From Zobellia uliginosa (GTDB taxonomy: Bacteria > Bacteroidota > Bacteroidia > Flavobacteriales > Flavobacteriaceae), in NCBI RefSeq assembly GCF_900156625.1, contig NZ_FTOB01000004.1:248001-312000 (forward strand): DNA of 64,000 bases, read 5' to 3'. Below, piece by piece: positions 9,328 to 23,000 of the stretch. Every line of letters begins with the position of its first letter. Position 1 is the first letter of the stretch. The notes under the pieces are model-generated. The model saw nothing but the letters and a program-made list of their open reading frames with translations, was not told the origin of the DNA and did no database searches. Position numbers and translations under genes: made by a program.

Positions 9328-9963
9328 TTAATTAATTTCAACCCGCTCGCCAAAGAATTTGGGCTGTGTGTTGAACAGCAAGTCGATAAAAACTTTGACC
9401 CTCGCTAAATATTCACGTAAGCGAACCTTTAGGCCCTGTCTGCCACTAATACTTTTTGCATTGTAACCAATAGCCTTTAGACCTTTCTTCTCGGCCAGGT
9501 AGATGGCGCGTTGATTATGGAATTCTTGGGATATAACCGTTACATCGTTTAACCCAAAAACCTCTTTGGCGCGGACCATTGAATCCAAGGTCCTAAATCC
9601 GGCGAAGTCTAAGAATATTTTTTCCGCAGGGATGCCCTTCGATATCAAATCCTTTTTTATGGTATTCGGTTCGTTGTAGTAACGTGTGCCATTGTCGCCA
9701 CTGACCAAAACAAAATCTATTTTTCGGGCCTGATAAAGCTCAAGGGTAGCTTTTATTCGGAAGGTGTAATACGGGTTTGGAAGCCCTCCAATTAATTTTT
9801 TCGAAGTTCCGAGTACAATACCCACCCTATTCTTTGGAACGGCTTCAAGGCTGTTAAAAGTTTTTCCTTCAGCCGATGAACTTATGATGAGATTACATAA
9901 AAATATAAGTAGAAAAAGGGATGCAACAAGGGCTCCACCTATTTTGTAGTAGTTTTTTCTCAT
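9328..9963 (-). CDS. sanA: SanA/YdcF-type DUF218 envelope protein
   Basis: A 211-residue inner-membrane-anchored protein of the ElyC/SanA/YdcF family (DUF218). A single N-terminal transmembrane segment (about 9-28) is followed by a Rossmann-like periplasmic domain. It shows the family landmarks GIVLGTSK, PYYTFRIKATLELY, VLVSGDNG, the LDFAGFRTLDSMVRAKEVF stretch, and SQEFHNQRA. E. coli SanA affects vancomycin exclusion at high temperature, and the family is linked to envelope polysaccharide metabolism without a firmly assigned reaction. The ATG at 9963 is well placed before the membrane segment. The same-strand Nramp gene starts about 54 bp downstream, so co-transcription is possible. Confidence 0.85.
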   Translation of the reverse strand: MRKNYYKIGGALVASLFLLIFLCNLIISSSAEGKTFNSLEAVPKNRVGIVLGTSKKLIGGLPNPYYTFRIKATLELYQARKIDFVLVSGDNGTRYYNEPNTIKKDLISKGIPAEKIFLDFAGFRTLDSMVRAKEVFGLNDVTVISQEFHNQRAIYLAEKKGLKAIGYNAKSISGRQGLKVRLREYLARVKVFIDLLFNTQPKFFGERVEIN

Positions 9964-10013
9964 ATAGTTCTATGTAGACCATAAATATAGTCAAAAGAAA
10001 TCCACTTCGGGCG

Positions 10014-10313
10014 TTAGCAGATTAGCTCGTTTAGTTCTCGTTCAAGTTTTTGGATCTCGTTGTCGATAAGGGTGTAGTTTTTTTGCTGTGCCGTCTCAAA
10101 AGTACCCAACAGTTGGTTCACCTTGAACAGAATGTTGCTCAAGCGTATATTAAAGTTTCGGGCCTTCTCATATTTTTTGCCGTCTGAATGGGCGTAATAA
10201 GAAGATTGAAACCTATGTTTCAATTGGTGTAGCTTTTCCAATAGGAGCTCCGTATGCTGTTCATATGTTTTCTTTTCAGGCCTGTTCGATGTTGGGGTGA
10301 GGTTTATGGACAT
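10014..10313 (-). CDS. Small helical hypothetical protein
   Basis: A 99-residue protein that I do not recognise. It is rich in Lys, Glu, Gln and Leu with long predicted helices (TELLLEKLHQLKHRF, then LSNILFKVNQLL, then NEIQKLERELNEL), which suggests a coiled coil or helical bundle in the cytoplasm. No signal peptide or membrane segment is seen. The ATG at 10313 was chosen because the frame upstream of it (to 10418) has a different, low-quality composition. It precedes sanA by 50 bp on the same strand and may share its transcript. Function unknown. Confidence 0.6.
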   Translation of the reverse strand: MSINLTPTSNRPEKKTYEQHTELLLEKLHQLKHRFQSSYYAHSDGKKYEKARNFNIRLSNILFKVNQLLGTFETAQQKNYTLIDNEIQKLERELNELIC

Positions 10314-10418
10314 ATGGCTATAATTATGGGCGACGCCCGGTTTAAAAAAATAGGCTTGCCGAATGAATACAGTAAATCGTGATACAGATAGTAACGTCAA
10401 TAATTGCGAAACACACAC

Positions 10419-11042
10419 CTTTTTTCGATGAGTGGTGCAATTTTTTTTGTTTCATTGGCTGATTTTTGATGATACGATAATGATGTTGACTTGCAATTTG
10501 GCGTTGTTTTAAGGTTTGTAATAGAGAAAATATACCCTCGATTATTTTTTTTCATCATAACTCGAGGTAATTATACCTTACTAAAATAAGAAAAATGAAT
10601 ATATAGTGTAAGAAAAAACATTATTGATTTTATGCGGTAAAACGACCACTATGCATTTCGTCGATAAAAGGTTGTATATCAGCCATTTTAAATTTATGTT
10701 ATCGAAGTAATCCAAAAAAATCGCTTAGGTTTAAAACAATTAACCCCACGAATTCTTACTTTTTATTTTTCCCACTTTGCTTGGATTTTAGTAGTTGTTT
10801 GACCAAACCAACCTATTAAAAATGAAGCAGACCAAACCAAGTGTCTGGAGTGACGTTTTCCGTCATTTCGGAACGTTACCGATTACCCTAATATCTACCC
10901 CCACCAACTTTATCCGGTATATCTACCGGTCGAGTATTTATGCTCATTTTTCTCCCCCATTTGTTTTCCTCCCCCAAACTAGCGAAGCTCCCCCGCTTCG
11001 TCTTCAAAATCTCAATTCCAAATCAACTTTACACATTAGCGT
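10419..11042. other. Long non-coding leader region upstream of the giant gene, with short repeats
   Basis: About 620 bp, AT-rich to about 10760, with no convincing gene. It holds several short symmetric elements: CCTCGA/TCGAGG around 10555-10566; AGGTA-ATTA-TACCT at 10565-10578; TGACG/CGTCA at 10851-10865; CCGGTA-TATC-TACCGG at 10914-10929; and CGAAGC-TCCCCC-GCTTCG at 10983-11000. A direct repeat GACCAAACCAA lies at 10801-10811 and 10830-10840. The heptamer CTCCCCC occurs at 10952, 10969 and 10988. No full TTG/TAnnTTTG promoter was found. Confidence 0.5.
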
Positions 11043-14000
11043 ATGAAAAAAATTACTCTCCTGACCGTATTGGTTTTGTTGACCACATTTACTTTTGGGC
11101 AGACCCCGTGTGCCCCTATTAGTACCTTAAACTGTGCAGAAATAGCATCTGAATTGCCTTTGAATCTAAGTTTTGACGGTTCGGATACAGGGATTCTCAA
11201 TTCCGGATTTACCATGGTAGATCCACCATCTTCCCGATTGGCGGCAGATGATCTTGGTGCCGACCCGAACGTGCCCGGACTCTTATCTGACCATATTTCG
11301 ATTAGTGGCGGAAGCCTAAACGTTACGGCGACCAAAGGGATAAATTACAGCCAACTCTCGGGGAGTCCCAATAGTACGCTTACCAATTCCCAAGTGAACG
11401 CCCTTGGCACCGGATTCTCCATAGGAAGTGATGTAATAGAGGTCTCCGCTACCATAGACCAACCCGATTTTACAGGTACGGCGGGTAACAATTCGCAACA
11501 GGCGGGTATATGGTTGGGGCTCAATGAAGACAATTATGTAAAATTGGTAGTCGTAAAAAGTTCTGCTACCGAGCAAAAAATACAGATGCTCCTAGAGCAG
11601 ACCAATCCAGCAAATTCGGCAAATTTGATCCTGTCGGAGTTCAATACTTCGGTCTTCGAGGCCAGTACGGTAGCTTCCATAGGGTTCAAACTTGTGGTCG
11701 ACCCTTCCGATAACTCGGTAAGGGGCTATTACAGTTTAGACGGAGGTGAAATGCTTCAAGTAACGGGGGCTGCTGATTTTATGACGACACCGACTTCATT
11801 TTTTACTGGGGTCGACCACGATAACGATGGGGCAAGCGCTGCTTTGACCTATGCCGGAATCATGACCTCCACAAGAAGGGCGACTTCTGGAAACATGGTA
11901 GTTTCGTATAAGGATTTTTCTATTGAAGAAATCGTCTTGGCCAATTCTGAAACCGACATTTTAACTTTTGTACTCCTAGACGAGACTGGGGATGCGCTAA
12001 TAGATACCGAAGCGCATACCATAAACATAGAAGTGGGTAGTACTACAGACCTAACGGCCTTGGCCCCGCAGATTACACTTTCTTCGGGGGCCAATAGTAC
12101 TCCGGCATCTGGAGTGCCCGTTGATTTTAGTAATGGTCCGGTGTCCTACATCGTTACGGCGGAAGATGGCGCTACGACCCAAGATTGGTCGGTGATAGTA
12201 GTTAAGGAAGAACTTCCCTTTGAGGCCCATATCAATTTTCAGGATAACCCTAGCGAGACAATTCCTCCTGCCGGATATTTGGCCGACTACGGAAAAGCCT
12301 TTGGTAATGCTGCCGTTGACTTGAATGGGAATAGCTACGGCTATGGTTGGAAACTGGCCGCTTCAGGTAATCCTTATGATGCTTCAGAGGAAGTTGCGGG
12401 CAACTCCACTGGGGTCGGTCGTATGCGATTAGGGAATATATCGAATTATAATGCAGCTCCACTTCAGGAAAAATTGGAAGGGACCCTCGTGCATTTTCAA
12501 GGGGACAATATTTCAGGTTGGGGCAACACCCAGGCCCGAAAGAACGAACTGTTCTGGGAAATGGAAATTCCTAACGGCGTCTATGAGGTAACCATAGGAC
12601 TTGGGGATAAGGCCGAGGGGAATACCGATAGCCGGCACAGTGCTACCGTTGAAGGGTATTCCATTATTTCCGCTTTTGCTCCCGCCGAGCAGGAAGTACG
12701 TATTTCCACTATGGTGGTACAGGTATCCGATGGCCTGTTGACAGTTGATGGAACAGGTGGATTTAACTCCAAAATCACGCATATCGATGTGGTGGAAACT
12801 ACCGCAAGCCCCGTAAACGGAATATTGGCCTTTACTCCGGCTACGGCGGACCAAACCCTAGAAACGGGGGCAAGCACAAGCTTTGTCGCCGAGTTGGCCG
12901 GCACAGGTGCCGTTGATATTGGTTTGGCCATTAATGATAATGTTGACGAAACCACTACTAACGGTTGGCTTACCCTTCCTGAAAAAAGTGATATCGGATC
13001 ATACGAATTTACTATGGACGGAACTTCCCTCGTAGTTGGGGATGCCCGAAGCGCACAGGTTATTGCTACGGCAAAGGGGTTTGTTCCGGCCGTATTGGAT
13101 ATTGACTTGACGGTTACGTCGGTTGTGCCTTTATCATTTTCCTTTGTAGATGATTTTGATGCCTATGCCTTGGGTAACTTACATGAGGTGGCACCCACGC
13201 AATGGCTCAAAGAGAAGCCTGCCGATGTAGGCATACCGGTTTTAGGGGAAGGCATTACCCCAAACACCACCCAGTCCCTTGATTTTTCCAATGGGGCCCA
13301 TACGCACGACTTGATACCTTTAACGGAAGCCCCGATAACCTTGGAGGCCGACCAGCCGTTTTATTTTAGTACCTATTTTAAGGTGGGTAGCGTAAGCAAC
13401 CGCGTCCGTACCGCTATTCTCATCGCGGATGATGTGCCCGGAGATCAATGGGTAAGGGAACAGGTGGCCAGTGATGGCAATAGTGGCCTTATAGCCCGAA
13501 TTGGCTTGGGAGGTCCCGGTTCCGATAACGGAAATTTACCGGTAGATTCTGATAAGACCTTCCAGTTTGTGGTAAAAGGCGAATGGGATGGGGCAGGTAC
13601 TATTAACTATTCCTGGACCATTGAACCTAAGCTCGATTTGTCCCAGACAGTATGGACCTCGGCAGGAAGCCATACAGTAGAGGGAACCCCCAAGATCGAT
13701 CGCTTGTTCATCAGTTCGGTGGGTACCAACGATGCTAAAATTGGAGGGATACGCCTCGCTTCGGATTATTCCGTAGTAGTGACCGAAGAATTGAATACGG
13801 CTCCCCTTATAGAAGATCAAGAATTTTCTATCGCGGAAGATGCTCCTGTGGGGACTTCCATCGCCACCGTAGTGGCATCCGATTCAGACCCTTTGACCTA
13901 CGCGATTACCGCAGGTAACGATAATGGAACCTTTGCCATAGATCCCAACAATGGGGAACTGACTACCTTAATTCCCTTGGATGCCGAAACCGTAGCGCAA

Positions 14001-17000
14001 TATGTACTTACGGTCGAGGTCGGTGATGGAACGAATACGGTTTCTGCCCAAATCACGGTCAATATTGATGACGTGGTTGAGGCCTCGCCCTGTAGCCCCT
14101 TGAGTTCGTTGCCTTGTGATCAATTGGAAGCATCACTGCCCTTATCGCTCGATTTTACCATAGCGAATGGCAAATTGTCCGACTCGGGCTTTACCATGGT
14201 GTTGGAACCGAGTGCCAGGTTGGTTTCTGACGACGGCCTTGCCGATGAAAATATAACCGGATACGCCCCCAGTCTTGTGGGACGGGATGCTTCCGGACTC
14301 TCAATAACAAGTACTAAAGGTATTTTTTACAGTCAGTTGCCCGCTCAGGGCGCACCGAATAGTACGGAGACCAATTCACAAATGAATGCCTTGGGCCTTG
14401 GTTTGCCCGTACCGTCAACCGTATTCAGCGTATCGGCTACTCTCGAAAATCCCGATTTTTCCGTCAGTGCCGGAAATAATTCACAACAGGCAGGTATTTG
14501 GTATGGGCTTGATGAAGACCATATCGTAAAATTGGCGGTCGCAAAAACGGGGAACACCACCAGGAAAGTTCAGCTGCATTTAGAGAATATGGATGGGACT
14601 TCCTCACAAACGGCCTACTTTGAATTGAATACGGGTAGTTTGGCATCAAATACGGGTGATATTAAGCTGCGTATGGAATTTGACCCCGTAAATAATACGG
14701 TTTCGGGGTATTATTCACTTGACGGGGGAACCGAAGTCTTGGTCTCCCAAGGCGGAACGAACAGTTTGTCCGTACCGGCCAGTTATTTTTCAGGAAGTAC
14801 CTACGATACCGAAAATCAGGCACAGCTATTGAACTTTGCCGGTATATTCACCACACACAGAAGAGCGGATGTCGACCAAAGCATTACGGCCCTATTTAAA
14901 GATTTTGCCGTAGAAGGGGAGCCAGAACCCTTAGTTCTTTCCTTCGATATCAACGAGTTGAATTTTAGCGGGGAACAGGGCTCCGATATCGCTACGCAGA
15001 GTGTTAGCGTTTCTGCCAGCTCGGGTAACCCTACTTTTGTGCTTTCCGATGATCCCGATGCGGCTTCGTGGTTGATCTTGCCAACGGATCCGGTATTGGG
15101 CGAAATAGAATTTGAGGTTCGCTCGGATATTCCCGTAGGCACCTACGGGACCACCGTTTTTGCAAGCGATCAACCTGATTTGGGCTATGCCAATGCGGAA
15201 ATGACGATCAATTTGGAAATTACCGAAGCGGTCAATGATTTTGCGGTAAACATTAATTTTTCAGATCAGGCTACGGCCGCTCCGGCAGGTTATGAAAAAG
15301 ATGGGGGTGATGCCTATGCGGATAGGGGCAATGGTTTTTCATATGGATGGTTGGATGCAACTACATCACAGCCCGCCGATTTGACCAAAAATGGGAGAAA
15401 CAGGGTCGTCTCAGGGGTGAGTGAGTTGAACAACACCTTGATACATATGCAATATGGAGATGTTTCCTCCAACGCTTCCAATGGTTATCTGGCCGATGCC
15501 AAATGGGAAATTGAAGTGCCGAACGGCGATTATTTGGTAACGGTTTTCGTAGGTGACCCCGATGTCGATACTCCTGCGTCGAATACTCCCGCCCATAGGA
15601 TAAATGCCGAAGGGGTAACTTTGGTAAATGACTATGTGCCTACGGGTACGGCCGGTGCAAGTTCTAGGTTTACATCGGAAAGCGCCATAGTAAATGTTAG
15701 CGATAATAGATTGACCCTTGATCCCTTGGGCGGATCCGGTAAGAATACAAAAATCAATAGTGTGCAGATCGTGGCCACTTCTGTGGGGATACAGACCCCA
15801 AAGGTAGTCGGGATAACCCCTCCTGACGGAGCTACGGGGGTATCGGTGAGCACTAGTGTTTCCGCCAATAACCTCTTTCTTCCAAACTCCGATACCAATG
15901 GTAATGCGGGGGTTGATAATACGACCATAACCAATGCTACGGTACGCTTGTTTAAACAGGGGAGCACTACCCCTATCGGGGCCAGTGTTAATGGAACCGG
16001 TGGTGGCGATGCCATTAATTTGGTGCCGAACCTTCCATTGGAGGCCAATACCGTTTATGTTTTTGAAATTGATGGGGTGTTGGATTTGGTAGGCGAACCT
16101 TTCGAATTCTTTACTTCTTCATTTACTACAGGTGATGGAAATGCCGGACCGGTTACCGATTTAGACAACGTTTCATTTACCAATGCGGGCGTCGTGGGGT
16201 CAAATGGAAAATATTCGACCCTTACCATAGGACCTGATGACAAGTTGTACGGATTGGAAATCTCTGGGGATATTCACCGATGGAACATCGATACGGACGG
16301 AACCTTGACCGATGAGGAAGTACTTACGGCTTGGAAAACCGCTTATGGGGGAAGTCGCACTTCCGTGGGGCTTGTTTTTGATCCTGCGGCTACCTCATCT
16401 AACTTGATTGCCTACGTTTCCCACGATTCGGGAGGCTTGAATAGCGCTCCGGATTGGGATGGGAAAATATCTAAACTCACTGGGGCCAACCTAGAAAACG
16501 AACAATTACTGGTGACCGATTTACCCCGGTCGACCAAAGATCACTTGACCAATAGTCTTACGTTTAGGCCTGGTGAACCCAATGTGATTTATTTTAACCA
16601 AGGGAGTAATAGCGCCGCGGGGAAACCCGATAACTCTTGGGGCAATAGGGAAGAAAGTTTATTGACGGCTGCAACCCTTAGATTGGATCTTTCCCTTCTA
16701 CCGGCTACGCTACCCTTGAACGTACGGACCACAAGGGATGCCATGGCGATAAATAACGTGGATGTCAATTCCCCGACCTTGGATGGCTTGTACAATCCGT
16801 ATTACGTAAATGCACCTTTAAAATTGTTCGCTACAGGTATTCGTAATGCCTACGACTTGGTATGGCATTCCAATGGGCAATTGTACGTTCCGGCAAACGG
16901 AACTGCTGGAGGTAGCAATGCTCCGGCATCTATTGATGGCACAAGACGGCCCGATGGTTCGTTCTATGATCATAGCAATCCTTTGTACCCTGTTGTTCCT

Positions 17001-20000
17001 TTTTCGAACGGAAACAATGTACAGCGCGATTGGTTGTTCAGGATTAACCCTAATACCACTATGGGGTATTACGGTCATCCGAATCCGTTCCGAGGTGAAT
17101 TTGCTTTGAACCGGGGTGATATAGATGTTAGTAAATCGGCCTATGACGGAGTGCAACCTGATGAAAATTATAGGGGGGCGGCCTTTGATTTTGAATTCAA
17201 TAAATCGCCCAACGGGGTTATCGAATATCGGAGTAATGCCGAAAACGGAAACTTAAAAGGTGCCTTATTGGTCGTTCGTTACAGTGGGGGCAGTGATATC
17301 ATCGCCTTGGTGCCTGACGGACCAGGAGGGGATATATCGACCTTTAAGGAGGGAATACCTGGATTTACAGGTTTTCAAGATCCCCTAGATTTAGTAGAGG
17401 ATACCTCTAACGGAAATATATATGTATCGGACTATGGAAGAAGCCAAATCGTATTGCTGAAACCTAGTAATCAGGCTTCGCCTACACCACTTATCGTATT
17501 GGATACGGAAAAGGTAACAGGTGATGCTATTTCCAATTCGGGATCTTTCACGAGCGAGATTTTGTTGTCCAATTTAGGAAATGCCAGTTTGATGGATGTC
17601 CAGGCCCAAATTTCGGGGGCAGACCAAGATCAGTTTTCGATTGTCGGATTGCCCACTTCGATAAATGCCCAGAATTCGGCCTCGTTCCAGGTGGTGTTTA
17701 CACCCACATCGAACGGACCTAAATCGGCGGAATTGACCTTGACGGGCACCAATGCCGAACCCGTAGTCGTGTCATTGAACGGTCTGGGTAAAACGGGACT
17801 GGGAGGAAATAATGAGCCTTCATTACAGTGGATATTGGATACCCATTTGGGCGATGGCGCCGTAAATGTGGGAGATACCGATCCGACGACCAACCTTATC
17901 AATTTGCCGAATGGCAGCGGTTATAATGATATTTTAGGTGATGAAGTGGCCGTTCAAAAATTTGAAAGGGCCGTTGATGCACCGGTTACGGTTGAATTGT
18001 TAAGTTTATACGGTCCTACCAATACCACTCCGGTAGTGGCATTTGGATGGTATGTTAGTGGCGATGCGAATACTACGTCAGAATTGTTTACAGTTTCCAA
18101 TAGTCCCGCGAGTAACGGACAGACGCTTAACGCTCCGATCGTGGGGGCAACCGAGTTTGACCCAGGAGCGGTGAGTTTTGGTTTCTATAGTCGATGGCCA
18201 TTCTTTGGCGACCGACATTTGTTTAGCGAAGATGCCCTCAATACATTCGCCGATGCCATTCCGCATCATGTGAGGGTATATGAGCTTCCTGGGGAAGAGA
18301 ATGCCTATATTATTGCAACGGAGGAACATGTTTCCGGGTTTGACTACCAAGACATTGTCGTCATTGTCAGAAACATCAAACCCTTTGACGATGCCCCTAG
18401 CCTTGCTTGTTCCCCTATTAGTATTTTAGAATGTGACGAGCTTGAAGTAAACTTGCCCTTCTCTTTGAATTTTGATGGGACCGAAGGCGGATTGGCCAAT
18501 ACAGGCTTTACCATGGTCGATAATCCCTCGGCAAGGCTTGCGGTAGATGGCACCCCTTATAATCTAAATGTTCCGGGGTATGAACCCGGTAGGATAAGCT
18601 TGTCCAATGGCAATCTGGTTCTAAATGCCGCGAATGGTATCGCCTATCTGCGTAATGGTCCAGGTGCTGGGACGAGTACAGATGTAAATTCACAGATCAA
18701 TACCTTGGGGGTAGCCGTCGATGCCGATAGCTACGGAAGTTTTAGTATAGAAACCTCCTTGGTGAATCCATATAGCGATGGCTCCAATAATTCCGAGCAG
18801 GCCGGATTGTGGTTCGGTCTCGATGAGGATAACTATGTAAAGCTGGTGGCTTCAAATGGTAATAGGGTAGAATTACTGGCTGAGGTAGCAGGGCTTTCGG
18901 CAACCTCACAATCTATAAAGGCCGATGATATTACGGACTTACATTCGAGCAACGTAGGTCTACGGTTATTCGTCGATATTGAAAACAACCTACTTGTCGG
19001 ATATTACTCCTTGAACGGTGGAGCCGAGGTTGAAGTGGGTTCTTTGCCGCTGCCCTCGGGTTTTGTTGCCGGGAATTCTTCTTATGATGACTTGTCTTTC
19101 GCGGGTATCTTCAATACAAAACGAAGGGAGGCCACGGCCAATGTAAATCATACTTTTGAACTTTTTAGGATAGTTTCCGATGATGTAGTGGCCTTTGAGC
19201 CGGTGAAGATTAATTTTTCGCTTCCTGAAGACGTACCACCTTCAGGGTATCTGGTAGATTCCGGTTTGGCCTATGCCGATCGAGGTAATGGATATAGTTA
19301 CGGTTGGTTGGCTACTGACGGAACAACGGGCTTGGACCTCTCCGAAAGGGCTCGTAATAGAGGAGTTGCGGGGGTAGATATTTTGCAAAATACCCTAATA
19401 CATATGCAGTATCAAAATGTAAAGCCTGAGGGGCAAGAGGGTATTTGGGAAATGGAAATACCCAATGGAAATTACACGGTGGCCGTAGGTGTAGGTGATC
19501 CTAATGTTGATGGTCAGGCGGGTACGGAACCTTTTCATACCATAAACATTGAAGGTGTCAATGCCATAAATAGGTATTCGCCCACCGGGGTCGAGGGCGC
19601 TTCTACCAGGTTCACCTCGGGAGTGGCCGATGTAACGGTTACCGACGGTAGACTTACCATAGATGCTTCCGGTGGTTTCAATACAAAATTGAACTCTTTG
19701 GAAATTACCCAAGGCAGTGGTGTTGTCCAGCCGTATTTCGCTAATGTTAATCCCGCCGATAATGCCAACGATGTGAGAATTGAAGATTTTCAGATCAACG
19801 TTGAGGTTATCGTTCCTGATGATTATGAGATAGATAATAACACCCTTGCGGGCAATATCAACCTATTTGAGGTTACCGCGGGCGGAGATGTCGTGGTGCC
19901 TTCCAATTCTAATGATACGGGAGGGGGAGACGCCATTACCTTGACTCCGATTCAAGAATTAAAGGAATTTACGACCTATCGCTTTGTTCTTACGAGTGAC

Positions 20001-23000
20001 ATTGAGGCAAACCGAAGGGGCGATTTAAATGATAGAATACCCTTCCGCGCTTTTGAATCTACATTTGAAACGGGTGAACTCGATGATGGAACCATACCTA
20101 TCCGAGATTTGACAGGAGTTGAATTCATCAAGGTTTCGGGTGTGGCCAATTTAGGCCCCGGTGTAGATAACCAACGTTTTTCGAGTTTGGTCATCGGGCC
20201 CGATGGTAAGTTGTATGCCAGTACCATTGGCAACTTTAATTCAGATGGCCAAATTTATAGGTGGGATATGGCCATTGATGGCACTTTGAGCAATTTAGAG
20301 ATTTTAAGTCCACCCTTACAAGGCTCGCCCCATCCTGAAACGGGCGCTAGGGGCAACGATGACCGATTGATCATTGGTTTGGCATTCGATCCCGCATCCA
20401 CTGCCGATAATCTTATTGCCTATGTAACCCATAGCAAGGCCTCTATTTCGGGCGGACCGGAATGGGATGGTAAACTGTCGCGTTTGACCGGACCGGATTT
20501 GTCTACGGTAGAAGATCTTGTTATCCATTTGCCCAGGTCGGTAAACGATCACTTGACCAACAGTATAGCTTTTGATGCCCAAGGCGATTTATATATCAGC
20601 CAAGGTAGTAACTCGGCAGGGGGTAGCCCCGATGGCAATTGGGGCAATAGGCCCGAACGCCTTTTGGCCGCGGCTATCTTAAAGTTGGAATTGGACAAAT
20701 TGCCCAATAGCCTACCCTTGAGCGTGTATACTACCGACGATATTTCGGTAATCAACGCCGCTCCAAACGGTAGTCTGCAAATGAGTGATGCTACCTATAA
20801 TCCGTATGCGACCAATTCCCCCTTGACCATATTCGCATCGGGTATTCGTAATGCCTATGACCTGGTATGGCATTCCAATGGTTGGTTATATGTGCCTACC
20901 AACGGAACCGCCGGTAATAATAATAGTTCGCCCAATTCGCCTTCAACTTCTGATTATCCGTTGGCAAGGCGTATCGATGGCTTGAGCACAATTCCCAATG
21001 CTCCTAAATTACTAGGTGGCGAAACACAGAAAGATTGGTTGTTCAAGACCAAGGGAGGATCGTATCATGGCCACCCCAATCCTTATAGGGGTGAGTTCAT
21101 CTTGAACCACGGTGGTATTTCATACAGTGGATTACCCGGTCAGGTGGAGGCCTCCTATACCGATGTGGGCAAATACCCCGATGATTTGGCTCCGGATCCA
21201 AATTATCGTGAACCTGCATTTGATTTTGGAAAGAACAAATCGCCCAACGGGGCCATAGAATATAAGAGTGATGCCTTTGAAGGAAAATTACAGGGCCTTC
21301 TTATGGTAGTCCGTTTTAGCGGACAGGACGACTTATTGGTATTGGACCCCAAATCAAGCGGCGATATTGCCGAAGCCTATAGTAGTATTCCGGGACTTAG
21401 TGGTTTTGATGACCCATTGGATGTGGTGGAAGATCCCACAACAGGGAATATCTATATTTCGGAATACGACCGCGACAATAACGGAACTGCTCGATTGACC
21501 CTGCTAAGGGCGGCCACCCCGGCAAGCATGGGGCCATCCATAGTGGCTACTCCCGATGAGCTCATTTTTGAAGCGACAACGAACAACGAAGGAAGCAACA
21601 CCGATACAAAAACGGTAGAGATAAGCAATGACGGTAATGCCGTGCTGCATATTTCGAGTGCAAGCCTAACAGGTACTTTCGCAAGTCAATTCAGTGCTGT
21701 TCAACCCTCCGGATCCGTAACGCTAAACCCAGGGGAAAGTCAAATATATACGTTGACCTATACGCCCAGTTTAGACGGAACGGACTTAGGTTATCAAGAT
21801 GCTGTACTTACTTTAGAAAGTGATGATACAGATACCCCCAGTCTTGAAATAGGATTGCACGCCTTGAAAAAATCCGGTTTTGAAGGAGGTCAGGAACCTG
21901 CCTTGCAAGATGTTGTCGATGCTTTGGGTATTGGTATATCCGTAGGATGGACCTCCTTGTCCAGCTCCACGGATCCTGCTCCTGTAGGTGATGAGGTAGA
22001 AGTGGAAAGATGGGTGAAGGCATCCGAGCAACCCGTTAAGGTTACTCCCGTTGGACGCTATTCCCCAAGGGAAGAATTGCCTTTCGGCTGGTATACCAAC
22101 GATGGAACTGTGGTCACCCATGAAGTAGGGGTGCTGGCAGATGATATAGCAAATGCACAGACCCTATTTCCCCCCATTGCCTCAGGTACCGACACCTTTG
22201 ATCCCCAAGGCGCGGTATTCGGATTCTATGTGGAATCGCAATCCTTCGGTAGGTTCAATTATACCGAAGATGCAATTAATACCGGGGGAGTGGCCCATAG
22301 GGTTAGGATATATCCCGTAAATGATAGGGAAGGAAATGCCGTTGAAAATAGCTACCTCATAGCTTTTGAGGATGCCTCCAATGGCGATTATCAAGATTAT
22401 ATGTTTATTATCGATAATGTAATTCCTTTCGAAAGTGGCATACTGGCCTTGGATTTTGATAAGGAGGATATGGGTTTCTTTACTTCGATCAAACAAGAGA
22501 ACGTGCCTCTACAATCATTGACATTAAATGGTAACGGAGGGATTACCTCATCAGAAATAAACTTGCAAAGCACCGAAGAATGGGTCGTTCTTCCCGATAC
22601 CTTTGAAATGGGTACGGCATTTGAAGTGGGCGTCGATGTTTCAGGTTTGCCCATCGGGTCTTATGTGGCTACGATCAGCGCTTCGGCGGCAAACTATGAA
22701 AGTGACGCTGTAAGCATTGCCTTGGAAATTACCAACGAGTTGGTCTATACCTATCAGTTCAATTTTCAGGACCCGGATGAATTGGAGGTATCCCCAGAGG
22801 GATATATCGATGATGTCGGTGCCCCTTATGGCGTACAAAATACCGTTCTCGGAGACCTTAACTATGGGTGGGTCATACCAGGTACGCTTACCCCGGCCGA
22901 TGCCGCCGCCAATGCAAGGAATAGAAATACAGGTGCGAACGACGATGCCTTGGTGAAAACCTTTTCCATTATAGGCCATAGGTCGGCCAATACCTATCCG

